Below, piece by piece: positions 45,962 to 58,896 of a stretch of 64,000 nt of DNA (position 1 is the stretch's first letter; each line of letters begins with the position of its first letter). A program made the position numbers and the translations under genes. The stretch is from NCBI RefSeq assembly GCF_921293095.1, contig NC_060254.1, positions 496,001 to 560,000 on the forward strand. The letters run 5' to 3'. The notes beneath the pieces were generated by a model, which saw only the letters and a list, made by a program, of their open reading frames with translations, did no database searches and was not told where the DNA came from. This stretch comes from Ischnura elegans (lineage: Eukaryota; Arthropoda; Insecta; Odonata; Coenagrionidae).

Positions 45962-46849
45962 TCAATAGCCCCAAAATTATATAAAAATATATGTTTGCAT
46001 ACCTCGGTGAAAGTTTTTTTATTATTTTATGACGTGATTTGCGATATTTAATGCATCAAAGTTCACGAGAATTTTCAAATTCAAGTGAGACGCGAAAACG
46101 CCCGATGATTGGCTGGTAGAAAATTGACGTCATAGTTCAGTACGAGGAGGCACGGCTGTAGTACTTGAATTGAATACATGCGACGGCGTGGTTATGATTC
46201 ATTTATTGAAGTGCAGACGTATCGGAGTAGTTCATTGTGACTTCAGGGCTATTATTTGATCTATTTCTCCTCCATTGAAAGCGATAGATTGCGTAAAGAT
46301 GAAGGAATATGGTTATTCCTAGGCTGATCCTAGCAAGCTTCCTGTTACTGATTCCATCATGATAACAGGGTATTTTAGTGAAACTGTAGACTTCGTCGGC
46401 GCGGAAAGTCGATGCCGAGAAATGGAAAGGTAGCTGATGTGCATCTGAAATATGTTTTATAGTTCATAACAAAGTGAGACTTGCGTATAATATTGGCGAA
46501 AGCGTATACTCATGTGAAATGTGTATTCTTTTGGCAGTCCGGTAGAGAGTCTTATGGTGAACTTATTTCCACCTCGAAGCTATCGCTGATACTTTCAACT
46601 TAAAAATATCTTGCCTGGAGGGCGACAGGAAGCTCTGCGGAAGCCAGACTATCAATGTTTCAATTTAGTAGCGATAATATAGACGAACTTCCAACACAAT
46701 CTACCATCTTGTGACTCAAAAACCCTGAAGCCACTTCCTATTCTGCAGAAAGAATCGGTCAATCGCACTTCGATCAATATAATAAACACAACGTCTTAAG
46801 GTGTTAAGAAGTTACTTTTGTAATGAAAGCCTTCCTAAAGTAGCATTAA
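45962..46849. other. Unassigned DNA
   Basis: No gene, RNA or repeat recognised. Left flank of the CAGGG-ended element. Confidence 0.45.
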
Positions 46850-47289
46850 CAGGGTTCCCACTCTACCTGAACAATGAAATTCACGGCTTTTTCCAGGTTT
46901 TCACGGTTATTTTTCACGTTTTCACGTTTTTTTTTAAGGTTTTCACGGTCTCAATTTTGCTGAATTCACGGTCCGTTAATAAGCCAACAATAAGAAAATC
47001 ACTGGCCGTATGTCAACAGAAAATTAACGTACGCGAAAAACGCCGTGAATGTTAACGCCGCAATGAAAAGTGATATCTGTTATGACGTGATCTATCGTTT
47101 GCAAAATTCAGGGCCGACTAAAGGACCAGCCCAACCGCGCTCTTGCCCGGACGCCGAATACCCTTCGGACCTTCTTCCGTCCGGACACTCGAGGTACTTT
47201 TTTAATTCCTCGCTGAGAGATTGTTTTTTGCGCACGTTGTTATTACTGCACAGTAACCGAATTTCCCCCACCCCAATATTTCTTATTTA

Positions 47290-47400
47290 ACGGAAAATAT
47301 TTTATTTAAATTGTTTATAGAATATAATAAATTGATTCTTTCTTATTCAGCGGAAAATATTTTATGAAAATTGTTAATAGAACATAATAAATCGAAAAAC
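47290..47400 (+). repeat. Two-copy tandem repeat, ~62-bp period
   Basis: CGGAAAATATTTTAT occurs twice about 62 bp apart, each followed by AATTGTT, ATAGAA and ATAATAAAT. Confidence 0.75.
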
Positions 47401-48074
47401 AATTTCATACACCGTATTAGCACGAATCTAAGACGAACACGATTCTAAGACTACCCTCCTTTTTTGGAACTCCACAAGGGGACAATTTTTCTTTATTAAT
47501 AACGATACGATTATAAAATGAATGCGGAAAAACGATCAATGCTTAATTTTTTTGCTAGATTGCATATGTCCCAGGAAACGCAGGATTTTGGCGAGTAATT
47601 AAGAAATTCATTAAAGGTTTCAAAACAATATTTTAGATAATAACAGGAATAGTAGTACTTTATCAAGACACATACGTCATATTGTTGATTCGACCCATAT
47701 CTCTTTCAAAATTCTGAATGTTTGCTCTCCACTCGGCATTTACACTGCTATTATGGATTTCAGTCAGATGTAAAAATTCTTATCCATCAAACACCATTTC
47801 CAGTACACGTATTCACGAGAGCAATGTGCATGTTGTGCCTAAAACAACCGCATTCGCCGGTGCAGTGACTGGTTGTGAGATGGATCACGAAGGCCAAAAA
47901 TAGTCAATTACTTGAATTGTTCCTGTCTAATGAATATATTTTTAATACAATTGAGGTAGTGTGTAAAGCGTGAACAACGTTGCGTTAATCGTCAGCGGCA
48001 CGCCCACCTGGATCTTCGCCTTCATATCTCTACTTGTTTTCTCCAGGTAGCTCACTCTACCCCCACCCCTACCG

Positions 48075-48203
48075 TCATGTGCTAGCGGACAACCCAAGGC
48101 GCTCTGCAATATTCACGCGCATCTAGCCCGGATTCTTTTCTTCATGTTCAATTATTTTCAGTCCATCTCTTAAAGTTCTCAATAGTTTCTTCGGAGGGGC
48201 CAT
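48075..48203 (-). pseudogene. Tigger/pogo transposase N-terminus, broken
   Basis: From ATG at 48203 the minus strand reads MAPPKKLLRTLRDGLKIIEH, then EEKNPG and a TAG at 48125-48123. It resumes in frame with MRVNIAERLGLSAST before a TGA at 48077-48075. The KxxIIEHxEKNPG...VxIAxRLGLSxST pattern is the CENP-B/Tigger DNA-binding domain. A Tigger-type terminus lies 1.2 kb upstream at 49384 in the same orientation. Confidence 0.65.
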
Positions 48204-49199
48204 GGTCGGAAGACGACTAAAATTAAACTAGTGAAAATGACTCTATTAAACTCACATGGAAAACACTCGGTGGTTCGAAGTCCAGCCACCCCGGAAAGTA
48301 GGGAACCACTCGTACGAGGTGAAGTTCGGAACTGATGCTATCGCGCACGGGGGTACGCAGAGCACACTGCAGAGGGCGAAGCGTGACCATAGGACTGCGC
48401 CATGAAATTTTTTACCCTAAAGATGCCCATTCTTTTCTAATTAGCGTAGCGCCAGATGATCAGATGAATTCGGATTGTTAGTAGGGAGAAACAAAAATCC
48501 TGAGAAGATATCCCTTCGTCAGTAATTCTGACAAGTGAGACTACTAGTAGTAGTATAGCTCGTAAATTGATAACTGATAACAACCTGGTATCATGTTTTC
48601 GGAACAAAATGCCGAATTAACTGCCGTAAGCTCAGCTACGAGGATATCGCGTTTCGCCAAAAATCACCATCGTATTTTTCCATCTATTTCCTTGCTTACA
48701 ATGCGTCATGTGTGGTCTCGTTTTTTTTAACGTACAAATTACTAACATTTCAATCTAATAAAAGCATAATAGCAATTACTGAATATAATTGTTAGATACC
48801 TTTTGGGCTAATAGGTGATTCATGCAGCAGTTGACCTCCATAAACTGGGAACTTCGAAGCAGTTAGGCTGAAAAAGGTCAGTTGGTGAGAAGAGGTGGGG
48901 GCGCGAAACACGTTTCTATTGTTCTCGTGTAACTCGATATTTTTTTTCGAAGCTAAGGTCTTCGTAATAAGATCCCTGCGCGAGCTGGGACCTGTTTTTA
49001 TTTTGAAGAAGAGGAAAGCGTCAGAAGGGGGGAGGCGAATGGTGAATGGAGGGGGATAAAGGTTCTTGGGAATGCGCTAATGTTACTTTCCCACGGCACT
49101 GAGCTTCTCCCAATGGTAGTTCCATCTCTTGGAGAGGATTCCAACTACGTGCTTGTCGTTATTAGCCATAAATGACACATTGTATTTATTTCGTCTCAT

Positions 49200-49384
49200 T
49201 TTCGTCAAACGATGGATGCGGGAAAATTCTGCGTCGGAACCGCGATCTTCAAACGATCAATGCGAGAAACGATACTTCGGGGAACGATAGATGCGGGAAA
49301 AAATTAAATTGTCTATAAGGAACTTTATTTGGGACCAGAAACGGCGAACGATCAATGCGGGAACGATAGATCGAGGTTCCACCG
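49200..49384 (-). mobile_element. Tigger/pogo-type terminus with ACGAT repeats
   Basis: On the minus strand the end reads TA then CGGTGGAACCTCGATC, similar to Tigger CAGTxGAACCTC ends. AACGATxxATGCGGGAA motifs repeat at least four times inward (49205-49360). Probably the 5' end of the element whose transposase start is at 48203. Confidence 0.6.
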
Positions 49385-52300
49385 TATAACTTTCTTTTGA
49401 AAGCGGCAGTGTAATGACTTCTTTTCTCTGCTATTGTAATACACTGAAACCAAAACTGAATCGATCTCTCTAATCAGAGGCAAATCATGTTCCCTTCTTA
49501 CCGTTGCTCTGGGAAAAATGGAACGACTATGTAGCACAATTAATCGTAGAGGGCGTAACTTGGTGGAAATCCATAATATCACGAATACAAGGATCAAGGA
49601 AATAGCAAAGTTCTTGATCCTTGTATTCGTGAGACTATGTAGCAGTTTATATCGCGACGGCATTGAGGCTTTAACGACACAAACAAACAGCATTACCTTA
49701 GATAGCAGAAAGCGGAGGAACTGGATCACCACCGACAGTAAATAACTCCACACTAACTTTCCGGTTGCGACGTAAAACTGGCAAGTTCCAGGGGGGCTAT
49801 GCTCGAAATTTTAGTCGTGCACGACTTCATTGTCGTGTGCGAGTCACGTGGTACGGAGCCGAGCGCTCTGGCCATTTGGTATGCTCGAGCTCCTTGGAGA
49901 CGAATGCGACTGTCTCGTGCACGACTCCAGCCGAGCGGGGACAGTCGAGTGGTCGAAACCCCTCGACTTACCCTTCGAGTGTGAGCAGAGGGCTTAGTGC
50001 TCATCGTAATGAATGCATAGTTGCAGCATGTGCTCGTTATTGGAATGCTAGAAGTGGCAAAATTAGATGCTTAGGATTCCACGAGGTTATAATTCCGTTT
50101 TGGAAAAATAAATTTCTATGAGAACTCAGGTAATTCGTGCGTTTATACCGGCGAAACGAATAACTTACAGCGGACTTAATCGACGGACGACGAGGATTTT
50201 GCGGGAATCGCCAAGATCTTCGGCATTGACGTATGAAACAAAAGGAGTGCTCGTAATATATTGTAGAAGATTGTCTACAGGCCATTAGCCTGTGATTAGA
50301 CTTCGATGTGATAATTTTACTCTCCAGAAAATAATTTAATTGATAAAACACTATTTCTGAGTTTTGATCAACATAATTCCAAGGCATTTTAACGTCTAAT
50401 GTTTTTACGGCGCTTCGTTTTTATGCTGGAGGACCTTACCAGTCATTCGTTGGGCAGGATGAGTACACTGCTATATATCAATCTACGGCTGGCAGATGCA
50501 TTACCGAAGTGACTCATGCCATAACGCGCATTTAAGGGTGCGGTTCAAGTAGTGATTATTGTTGGTGGAAAATTCTAGGATTGATTTTAACATATATTTA
50601 TCTTTATGTATACTTGTGATGCTAACACGAAAATACTGAATTTAATGCTGGGTTGTATGGGTCACTTTCGACCTGAGTCTACGATTTATGGCATTTCTAT
50701 GGCAGAGCGAAGTGATTACATTTAAATGGAGAAATAGTTGATCTAAATTCAACTACAGTAAAGGACAGAGGGAATTTCATTCAGCGAAGCGAAGTCTATA
50801 AATCAATGCCTTTAAGGAATATTTTCACGAAATATATGACAATGTTTAGCACTTTTCGGGCCATGCTGACAATTTTAAATTATAATCAAAGACGCTAGAG
50901 ACTTTGGAGCCACTTAGTTGTATGTTCTTTATAGTTTAAATGATTGAATAAATACTTGAAACGTAAAAATTACGTAGTGGGAGCAGTGCTATCTTTGCCT
51001 ATATTATGATATGCGTTCCAATGGTGTTAGGTAAAGTACATTATCTATATTCCATCATTTTTCCGAATGTAACGTATAGCTTCGCTTTTAAATTACCTAT
51101 TACAAGAGTCGATAGGTATCTTCGGTTGACTCTTGAGGTTTGGTTCCGAAATTAAATTATAACATAATTAAATTTTCAACAGAAGCGAATGGGATGCTAA
51201 GTGGGATTGATGCACTGTTATTGAAATATGTTCATGGACATTTTGATAACTTTCTACTTAACATCAATACCCTTCGTGAGCAGCAGAGAATGGGATTTAT
51301 AATGAAAGTAAAAAGAGGTAAAGAAAAGATAAAAAAGAAAATCTAATGAAAGTAACTTTCCTACCTTCGTAAATGCCCTTGCGAGCATTCGTTCGTGGGC
51401 ATAAAAAGCACCGCTACTATTGAAAATGCATCTTGCTACCACATTTCAAAAGAATGCAAATGATATCACAAATATCCTCACACTCATTGACGCCGGTACC
51501 GGTGATCACGAATTTCGTTTCAAGCAATGCTGAATTTACTTCATCATACTAACCAAACACCTTACCGGGCTTAAAAATAGGTTTCTTAATTTTAAGACCA
51601 TTGAGTACGCACCGTGTATTCCTACGGAAGAAAGTGGTACATAAACAGAATGATTGCTCGAAACAAGGAAATATTTAATGAATTATTCATCATAAAGCTA
51701 CACACATTTCATTTCAACACTGGTAAACCTTCATTCCTTCAGTGGTATATCACAAATTCACACTGATCCAGTATATTTAGTCCGAGTCATATCAACGCTA
51801 TGTTGTTTGAAGTTAAATGCAAATGGTAACAAAATGCAAACATTAACACTTCCATGAAAATCGCACAAGAAATTGATATTAGAAACTGTAAAGTATGTCA
51901 CACGAGTTCACAATCACAACACTAGCGATGATTCCGTCTATGACATCCACGTAATTTACGCTTTCGTCGACGAATGTATTATAAATGGCCATAAATGTGA
52001 TTTCAAGCGACAAAAAGGTTTCCTAATTAAATAATTACCCTTTTGGAAGTCGTGGACTTACGGCGAACAATGAGGCAAACGATGTAAACAAGCCGTGGCT
52101 GAAGATGGACGTATATTGTTACAATATTAATAAAAATAATTCTGTCACTACTAATCACAAGGGTATAATCATTGTAGGCGTAGGAAAACAAGTAGGTAGA
52201 ACACAAAATCCTCTTCAAGACAGTTGTACTCTAACATTCCGATATATTGAGTACCAAAAGTTAGCGATATTCCTCCGTCGACGATTGCTGAACTCTTGAA

Positions 52301-53384
52301 TATAAACGCTTATTTACTTAGGCTAGGAAAAATCTAATGGAAAAACGGAAAAATCTCCAAACACGAACCACATCGCACCAACTGGAGTAAGAAATTGAGT
52401 CCGCAGTGTAATTAAATATCGTAAATATCTTAACTTTTTAACTTCTTTCCGGGCTACCGAGTATTCTATGGCGTTTTCGGAGTCTCATTTGTCACAGAAA
52501 TTTGCTGTTGCTATTTGAAATTAGCTGTTGTTTACTTCTCGAGCGCTCGTTTCTGCGACGTTGCCACGTACCCTTCGTGTCACTCGAGCGACCTATGTCG
52601 CACTCGGCCGACTTCGTCTCAAGCATACCGATCTCCGCTCGACTCGGGATACCACTCGACATCACCACTCGCTTCGTTGCCGAGCGCTCGGATAAGTCGA
52701 GCGATTTCGAGCATAGACCCCCTGGTCGACGCATGCGACAATCGTGTAATGCTGTGTTGCCATAAGCGGAAATCTTCTCTCGTTTTCAGGGCCGCAATGC
52801 GCGAGAATTAGTAACGTCACGCCGAAAGCTCGCTGTCACCCGGTTCAAACGCAGGGAGCGTAGTGTCCACAGCGCATGGCAGGTTGTCAAGGCTAGCGGT
52901 CTTCCAGTCATAGGATTGAGGGTGTTGAATAAACGTTCAAATTTTTCGACACAATGGCCATCTAGATTTAGTTTCGAAAGTGGTCGCTGCAGCCAGTGGG
53001 AAGGCTAATTGGGTTGAAGGGGGACTAAGCAGTGACCGAGGGAGGGGAAACCAAGCCATTTGAGGAAAGTAAACAAGCTGATGAGAAGTGGTGTCATATT
53101 TCAGGAGGGGGAGAGAAAAGGCCTGCGCTGGGGAAAGATGTTTTTTTCTTCAGGCAACATTCGTTCCCACGCTTTTCTGACCCATGCGACCGCATGCGAC
53201 GATGCTCGCCACAATGAATAGAAGTGCGCTAGCTACGAACGAAGATGAAAATTTCTGGTAAGGTATTATTATCAAGATTGAGAGATTTTTAAGGTTTTAA
53301 GACGAAATTCACGGCTATTTCCCGGTTTTTTCACGGTAGAGGAAATTCACGGTTTTAAGGTTTTCACGGTTGAGTGGGAACCCT
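49385..53384. other. Unassigned interior DNA
   Basis: Several overlapping frames under 140 codons, none recognised. A GC-richer segment at 49800-49990 and another at 52500-52760 are rich in TCGAGCG/CACTCGAGCG strings and show long open readings on both strands. Their relation to each other or to a host exon is unclear. A direct repeat of ACGAATACAAGGATCAAG-type sequence near 49575-49640 forms an inverted pair. Confidence 0.35.
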
Positions 53385-53385
53385 G

Positions 53386-54039
53386 ATTAAAATGTGAATA
53401 TTTTCCAAACAGTCTTTAATACATTTTGGGAGCTTTTCTCACGATATATCTGAAACCTACTCTAAAGGCGAGCTCATCGTCATTGCGATCGGTTGTCACT
53501 TAAAAATTCCGTATCGGAAATCCTAGAGGGATGACCTTCGACGATGACCGTGATCACCTGCACTCTCACTATCACTGGAACCCGTGGTGAAAATATTATC
53601 CCAATCCAATTCCTATTTGGTTTTAACTGGGGAAAGAGCAACATAGAACTGCACATTCTTTGGGCAACTTTGGGTTTGACTTTCCCTCAAACACCCCATT
53701 TCCCCTGTGGTGCACATCAGTCCTATCTTTATACGATGGCCTGACAACCTTTAAATGGATCCTTGGTTTATCCTGACAACCAACTAAATGGAAATTGCTG
53801 ATCCACACGTCTTCCTCTATCTCCACAGTTTCCAAATCAAGGGCCGCGGAACATTCCTCTTGTGACTCAACTTTTTCTGAAAAGCAAGCAACGGCGTAGA
53901 ATAAAATCAAAGAATGCTGCGATTCATTTTTTGTGACCACCTCTGGATTTCATTCTTTTTCCATCTACAACTTCCTTTATCTTTCGGGGTAAGCTATGGG
54001 ACAAGATAATGTTTAAATATTTTCATTAATTTATAACAA
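53386..54039. other. Unassigned DNA
   Basis: A 105-codon minus-strand frame at 53623-53940 has no recognisable motif or support. Confidence 0.4.
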
Positions 54040-54957
54040 CCCTATTGGAAAAAATCAGCCGATTCCATTGAAAATTCCAATAGGGTGGTTTCCTATTATT
54101 TTTTTATTGCCTTAATCGAAAGATTATTACTCCTGGAGTACACATTTCACACTTTTAGATTTTTAAATGATAATATCTATTTTTCGCGATTAAATGAAAA
54201 GTGAAAATTTTCAAGCGCGCGAAAACGCGACGCGTTAGTAGGAATGATGGGAAATCTCTCCGTACGTCGTATTTCTGGTTCCCCCTCCGCCCGGTGAGGT
54301 GACCTTGAGGCGAGGCTTAGCGCTGATACGTCGCAGGCTGCCAGCGGGTAGCCTAGTGCCCTGCCGCCTGGTAGCGCTTGGCTTAAATAAGGATTATTAA
54401 TACCTTATCAAACGAGGAAAACTTTCCGACCTTAGCCAGTTTTAATAAGTGATTAATAAGACATGTTTCCCTGAGCTCTGCGCCTCATGCATGCATTGGT
54501 AACCTCAGACGATGTATAACTCCTATCTTCTCCTATAGAAACTAGGTCCCTGTGACGTCACGTGGAGTGGCATCGCATGGGCGCCAATCTGGCCCTTTTC
54601 AAATGAGGATAAAACTGGACCATTGCCATTCGTCTAAACCGGCATTTATAAAACGAAATAATTTGTATATTATGAATACACTAATGGTGGGTAACGAATC
54701 GCAATTATTGCCTTTTGTTTTCTTTGATGAAGGAAACTACCATATTGAAATCAATTGAAAATGCCAATTTTCAATGGAATTTCCTTGTTTTCAATCGAAT
54801 ATCCAAAAATTCAATTGGATTTTCAAATTTACAACTGAAAATACGAATATTCCATTGAATATTAGGAAATTCAATGGAATTCGAAGAAAAGACACAATTG
54901 ATTTTTCAAGTATTCCATTGGATTCTCAAATTTTCAATGGAATTCCCAAATATCCTA

Positions 54958-56203
54958 AGCCGTGTCCCAACTCGTTAGCCATTAGGCATCATGTATTTAG
55001 CCAGCCAGATTCTGGGCAGCCAACCACAAGGGAGCATGAATTGGGACATCCTTACGGAGGTGCTGCCATCTACTGGGCACTAGGCCAATGCAAAACAAGA
55101 GATAATCGGAATGATTTGAACAAATGATGAACAAAACCCACCCTAAATTGTTAAAATGTGATTTTGAGTATTAGATGTCGGAGAAGAGTATTTGATCATA
55201 ATTTTAGTATCTTAGACAACCTTTTTGTAATAGTAAAGTAGGGGTATACTTTCAAATTCGTATTTTTAGTTCCGTATGGTTTTGTTAAAGAGGTTTTAGC
55301 TAAGTTTGTGGCGAAATGTTAACGTATATCCCTTTTAATTGGTTTGTAATATTTAAATCGTCTCTCAACCAAGTACTTTTTTGAATTCCTTATATTTTAG
55401 CAATTTAATTTTTAGTTTTGTATTATTAGAACAGGTCTATTTAGTCTATTCAAACGGTTACCGTCTGATTTGGGATTTATTTAAAGTATGGTTTACGTAC
55501 ATAAATCAGGTTTCGGTATCATCTTTTAATCACCATACATTTTAATTTTTGTTACTTATTCCGATTCCAATTTCGGGACTTTGTCCAATAACATATAATA
55601 ATAATTGTTTATTCTTACGGGTGTTAACCTAATGTACAAAAAGTGTTAAATAAGAATTTAGACATAGTGTTACATAATTAAGAATATATTAGAAGCATAT
55701 AAACATCAATAAGCATTATTTAACACGTTAGAAAAGTAAACGGTAGCAAAAGATAACATGTGATCGGTATAAAAAGTTATAAAATAACATATACATACAC
55801 AAGAAGCATATAAACATTAATTAGCATTAAAATTAACGCCGCCTTCTCTTTAACTAATTTCTCCGTAATTCTTACACTTCCATTAACGCAATTTCATTAT
55901 TATAAACAAAATAAAAATTAATAATTATTCGAACAAGTCTCAAAATATCAACACTACTTGCAAACAAGTACTATCCCTTGTTGACAGCCATGATGCCCTT
56001 TCTCCTGAAGACGCTTTGCACGCTTTGAATCATGGGAAAAGTGGGGCGAAGGATGCACTCCTCGATGCCTAAATCTGGCGGCCGCGTTAGCTGCCTAAAT
56101 TCCCTCCCTTATGCTGGCTAACGAGTTGGGACATCCTTCCAAGATGGCGTCATGGCTAAATCCTGGAATTGGCATAGCCAAATGGCCAATTGGGACACGG
56201 CTC
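54958..56203. mobile_element. 1.2-kb non-autonomous element with GCCGTGTCCCAA ends
   Basis: GCCGTGTCCCAACTCG starts at 54959 and the reverse complement (TTGGGACACGGC) ends at 56201. TA lies outside each end (offset by one base on one side), so a TA duplication is possible. ACGAGTTGGGACATCC-type strings recur inside both ends. No coding frame. Confidence 0.58.
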
Positions 56204-56705
56204 TATTGAAATCTCAAATACTCCATTGAAATCTCAAATACTCAATTGAAATCAAAAATACCGTTATTCAAATGTTTACGTGCACATGGTTGACTGGGTT
56301 ATGGTCAGTTGTGGTTAATTTTTTGCTTGTGGAGAAAAGACTATTTAGTATCGTTGTTATTTAACCTGTGCTTGATCCCCACAGCGTTGTTTTAGGCCAT
56401 TCGTGTGTTTCTTCCGTGATATAGTGGAAGTCTTGATGTGATTGTTGTGCTGCAGTGTGTTCATTTAGTAATCTATCGTTTGCCTTCAGTTTTTTGACTG
56501 GTTATACTAACGTTTGTGTTTAAAATGTAAGCATATTTATATAACTTAATTATACGTACGTGCGTTACGTCGCCGACAAAAAACTACTAGCATTGTCGGA
56601 ATAGTGTGTATCACGCAGGTTTGTTTGTGTGAAGTGAAATTCCCGTGTTCTAGTATAAACATGAGTGACATGTTTCTGTTGTGAAAAACAAGTTATGTTG
56701 GCTTC

Positions 56706-56856
56706 TGTTGTAGATTTATTGGTCCGTTATAATACATGGTCTTGACAACGTAGTCACCACAGAAAGACTGCCGGTTTCTGTACAGCAAACAACACTCTAC
56801 CACAAGTGGCAGCACCGACACATATGTGGCGACATCTATACGACATACATACAACA
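56706..56856 (-). repeat. gypsy 3' LTR
   Basis: 151 bp with TG...CA ends, identical by eye to 61154-61304. Confidence 0.95.
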
Positions 56857-56870
56857 TCTCCCTTCCTTTA
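56857..56870 (-). promoter_or_regulatory. gypsy polypurine tract
   Basis: TAAAGGAAGGGAGA on the minus strand, directly before the 3' LTR. This is the expected plus-strand DNA primer site. Confidence 0.88.
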
Positions 56871-56960
56871 TAACAAAATAACTTTTAATAAAAATATAAT
56901 GAACCCAACAACATTCTTGGAAATAATACATAATACATACATATGAGGATTTAAACACAA

Positions 56961-58340
56961 TTAAGGATACTCTGAGTCAGAGTACCTTTTAGGGGGCTTA
57001 ACAAGTCGACCCGACCAAGACCTGTTAGACTTAGGTGTTGATAATTGTTGGTCATCCTGTCCTTCCCTTGAAACCTGAGAGCTCATTCCTTGAATTGCCT
57101 TGGGAGTGCCTTCTGCCAGGTTATTGTAATTTTGCACTGATTGCGGAAATGATTTCGAGCTATTATATTTTAGCCTCAAATGATGGCGGTTTCTGCGATA
57201 CATAGTTCCATCGGGTGTCCTAAGGTAATATGACCTGGGGCAGTTTTCTGATACAGCTGTAATGACAGCTGGATGCCAATAATCATTTGGAAATTTTTTG
57301 AAGTATATATGATCCCCAGCCTTTAATGTGGGCAATTCTTTTGTTCTCTGATTAGCATAGGTTTTCATGGAAGTTCTTTGCTTTTTAATGCCCCTTTGAT
57401 ATTCTTTAACCGTCACTGTCTTCGGTTGTAAATTTTGGAGAGAAATAGGCAAATTAAATCTTAACTGACGGCCCATTAATAGTTTTGATGGTGAAGGTAA
57501 ATTGGTTTTAGCAGTGGTCCTATAATGAAGCAAGGCTAGATAAGGATCTTTGCCTTCCTCGTGACTCTTTAATAGGATACTTTTTGCTATTTTAACAAAA
57601 CTTTCAATTTGGCCATTAGATCTTGGATAGTAAGGACTCGTGGTAACATGCTCTATTTCCCATTCAGAAAGGAATGTTTTAAATTCTGCTGAACTAAACG
57701 GAGGGCCATTGTCACTAACCAAATACACTGGGATTCCATGGCGAGCAAAAATTGACTTGAGTTGGGTGACCACTAAGGATGCAGTATATCCTGCTTTTAA
57801 CAATGCCAACTCAAAGTACTTAGAATAATAATCTCCAATTACTAAGTACGTCAAACCTCTAAAGGACAATAAATCGACTCCAACTCGTTCCCAGGGAAAT
57901 TTAGAAATTGGGTAATTAACTATTGGTTCATGGGGATTATGACACCGGAATTTGGCACAAATTTCACATTGACTGATTAAATTTTCTAAGTCAGAGTTCA
58001 TATTTGGCCAGTAAATTATGCCACGAACTAAACTTTTAGTTTTAATTAGCCCTTGATGACCCATGTGGACTTTTTGTAAAATTTCATGGCGTAAGGCAGC
58101 AGGGACAACAAGACTGGATCCTCTAAAAACTAAGTTACCTGCTACATTTATTTCAGAGCGCATATTCCAGTACGGTTTAGCACACTGTTCCACTTTCATT
58201 TTTGAGCTTGGCCAGCCTTGGTAATAATATTTTTTGAGTACTGACAATGTTGGATCATCATTTGTTACAGCAATAAATTCTTCACGTTTTTGCTCAGACA
58301 TGGCTAGATTATTTAACAACAAATTAATATGGACTTCCAC
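56961..58340 (-). pseudogene. pol: gypsy integrase segment
   Basis: A 459-codon open frame. Residues 92-128 hold the HHCC zinc-binding domain (H92, H95, C125, C128). The catalytic core follows with D156 in GVDLL, D210 in SDNGPP and E246 in NGQIES, the D,D-35-E spacing of retroviral-type integrases. The C-terminal part has LKAGDHIYF and a basic region. It inserts the cDNA into the genome. All key residues are present. Only the frame break at its start, near 58380, separates it from RNase H, whose recognisable C-terminal linker continues into this frame. Confidence 0.93.
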
Positions 58341-58879
58341 ATCCTGTTCAATGTCAGTGACTTCAGTTTCAGGAAGAGAGCCCTTGACAGTGCATCAGCA
58401 ATAAACATATATTTACCAGGAACATAAATAACTTTTAAATGATAGGACTGAAGTGCCAACATCATTCTTTGCAGGCGACTAGGCACATCTGCCAATGGTT
58501 TTTGAAACAATGTCACCAAAGGTCTATGATCTGTTTCAACATTGACCATATGTCCATAAACAAATTGATGAAACTTCTGACAACCAAACTGAATAGCATA
58601 CAATTCTTTTTCAATTTGTGCATACCTTTGCTGGCTTTCTGTAAGACTCTTTGAAGCATATGAAACTGGTTGACCCTTTTGCAATAGAACAGCTCCAACA
58701 GCAGTGCTAGAAGCATCAACTGACAGTGTGATTGGTAAATTAACATCAAAATGTCTAAGCACTGGAGCAGTAGTTATAATTTTCTTTAATCTATTAAATA
58801 CACTATCATGATTTGAATCCCAAGTCCAGACAACATCTTTAGCAAGAAGTTTTCTAAGTGTTTCAGATTCTTTTGCCAA
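58313..58879 (-). pseudogene. pol: gypsy RNase H segment
   Basis: A 188-codon frame with the Ty3/gypsy RNase H pattern: VDASSTAVGAVLLQ (D55), EKELYAI (Glu near 92), TDHRPL (D117) and ADALSR (D162). It follows the connection domain (TTAPVLRHFDVN). It degrades the RNA template during cDNA synthesis. Frame breaks lie on both sides: near 58890 towards the reverse transcriptase and near 58380 towards integrase. Confidence 0.92.
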
Positions 58880-58896
58880 ATTATTTAAATAGGGAC

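Larger units (their letters stand above)
46850..53385. mobile_element. Possible 6.5-kb DNA transposon with CAGGGTTCCCACTC inverted ends
   Basis: Left end CAGGGTTCCCACTCTACC at 46850. The right end at 53385 is its reverse complement with one difference in 18 bp. Both ends are followed inward by clusters of ATTCACGG/TTTTCACGG motifs. Both flanks carry ATTAA (46845-46849, 53386-53390). The 5-bp duplication is AT-rich and could be chance; the left flank also ends in TTAA. The interior is heterogeneous and includes Tigger remnants, so this may be a nested composite or two separate ends. No transposase was found for it. Confidence 0.5.
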
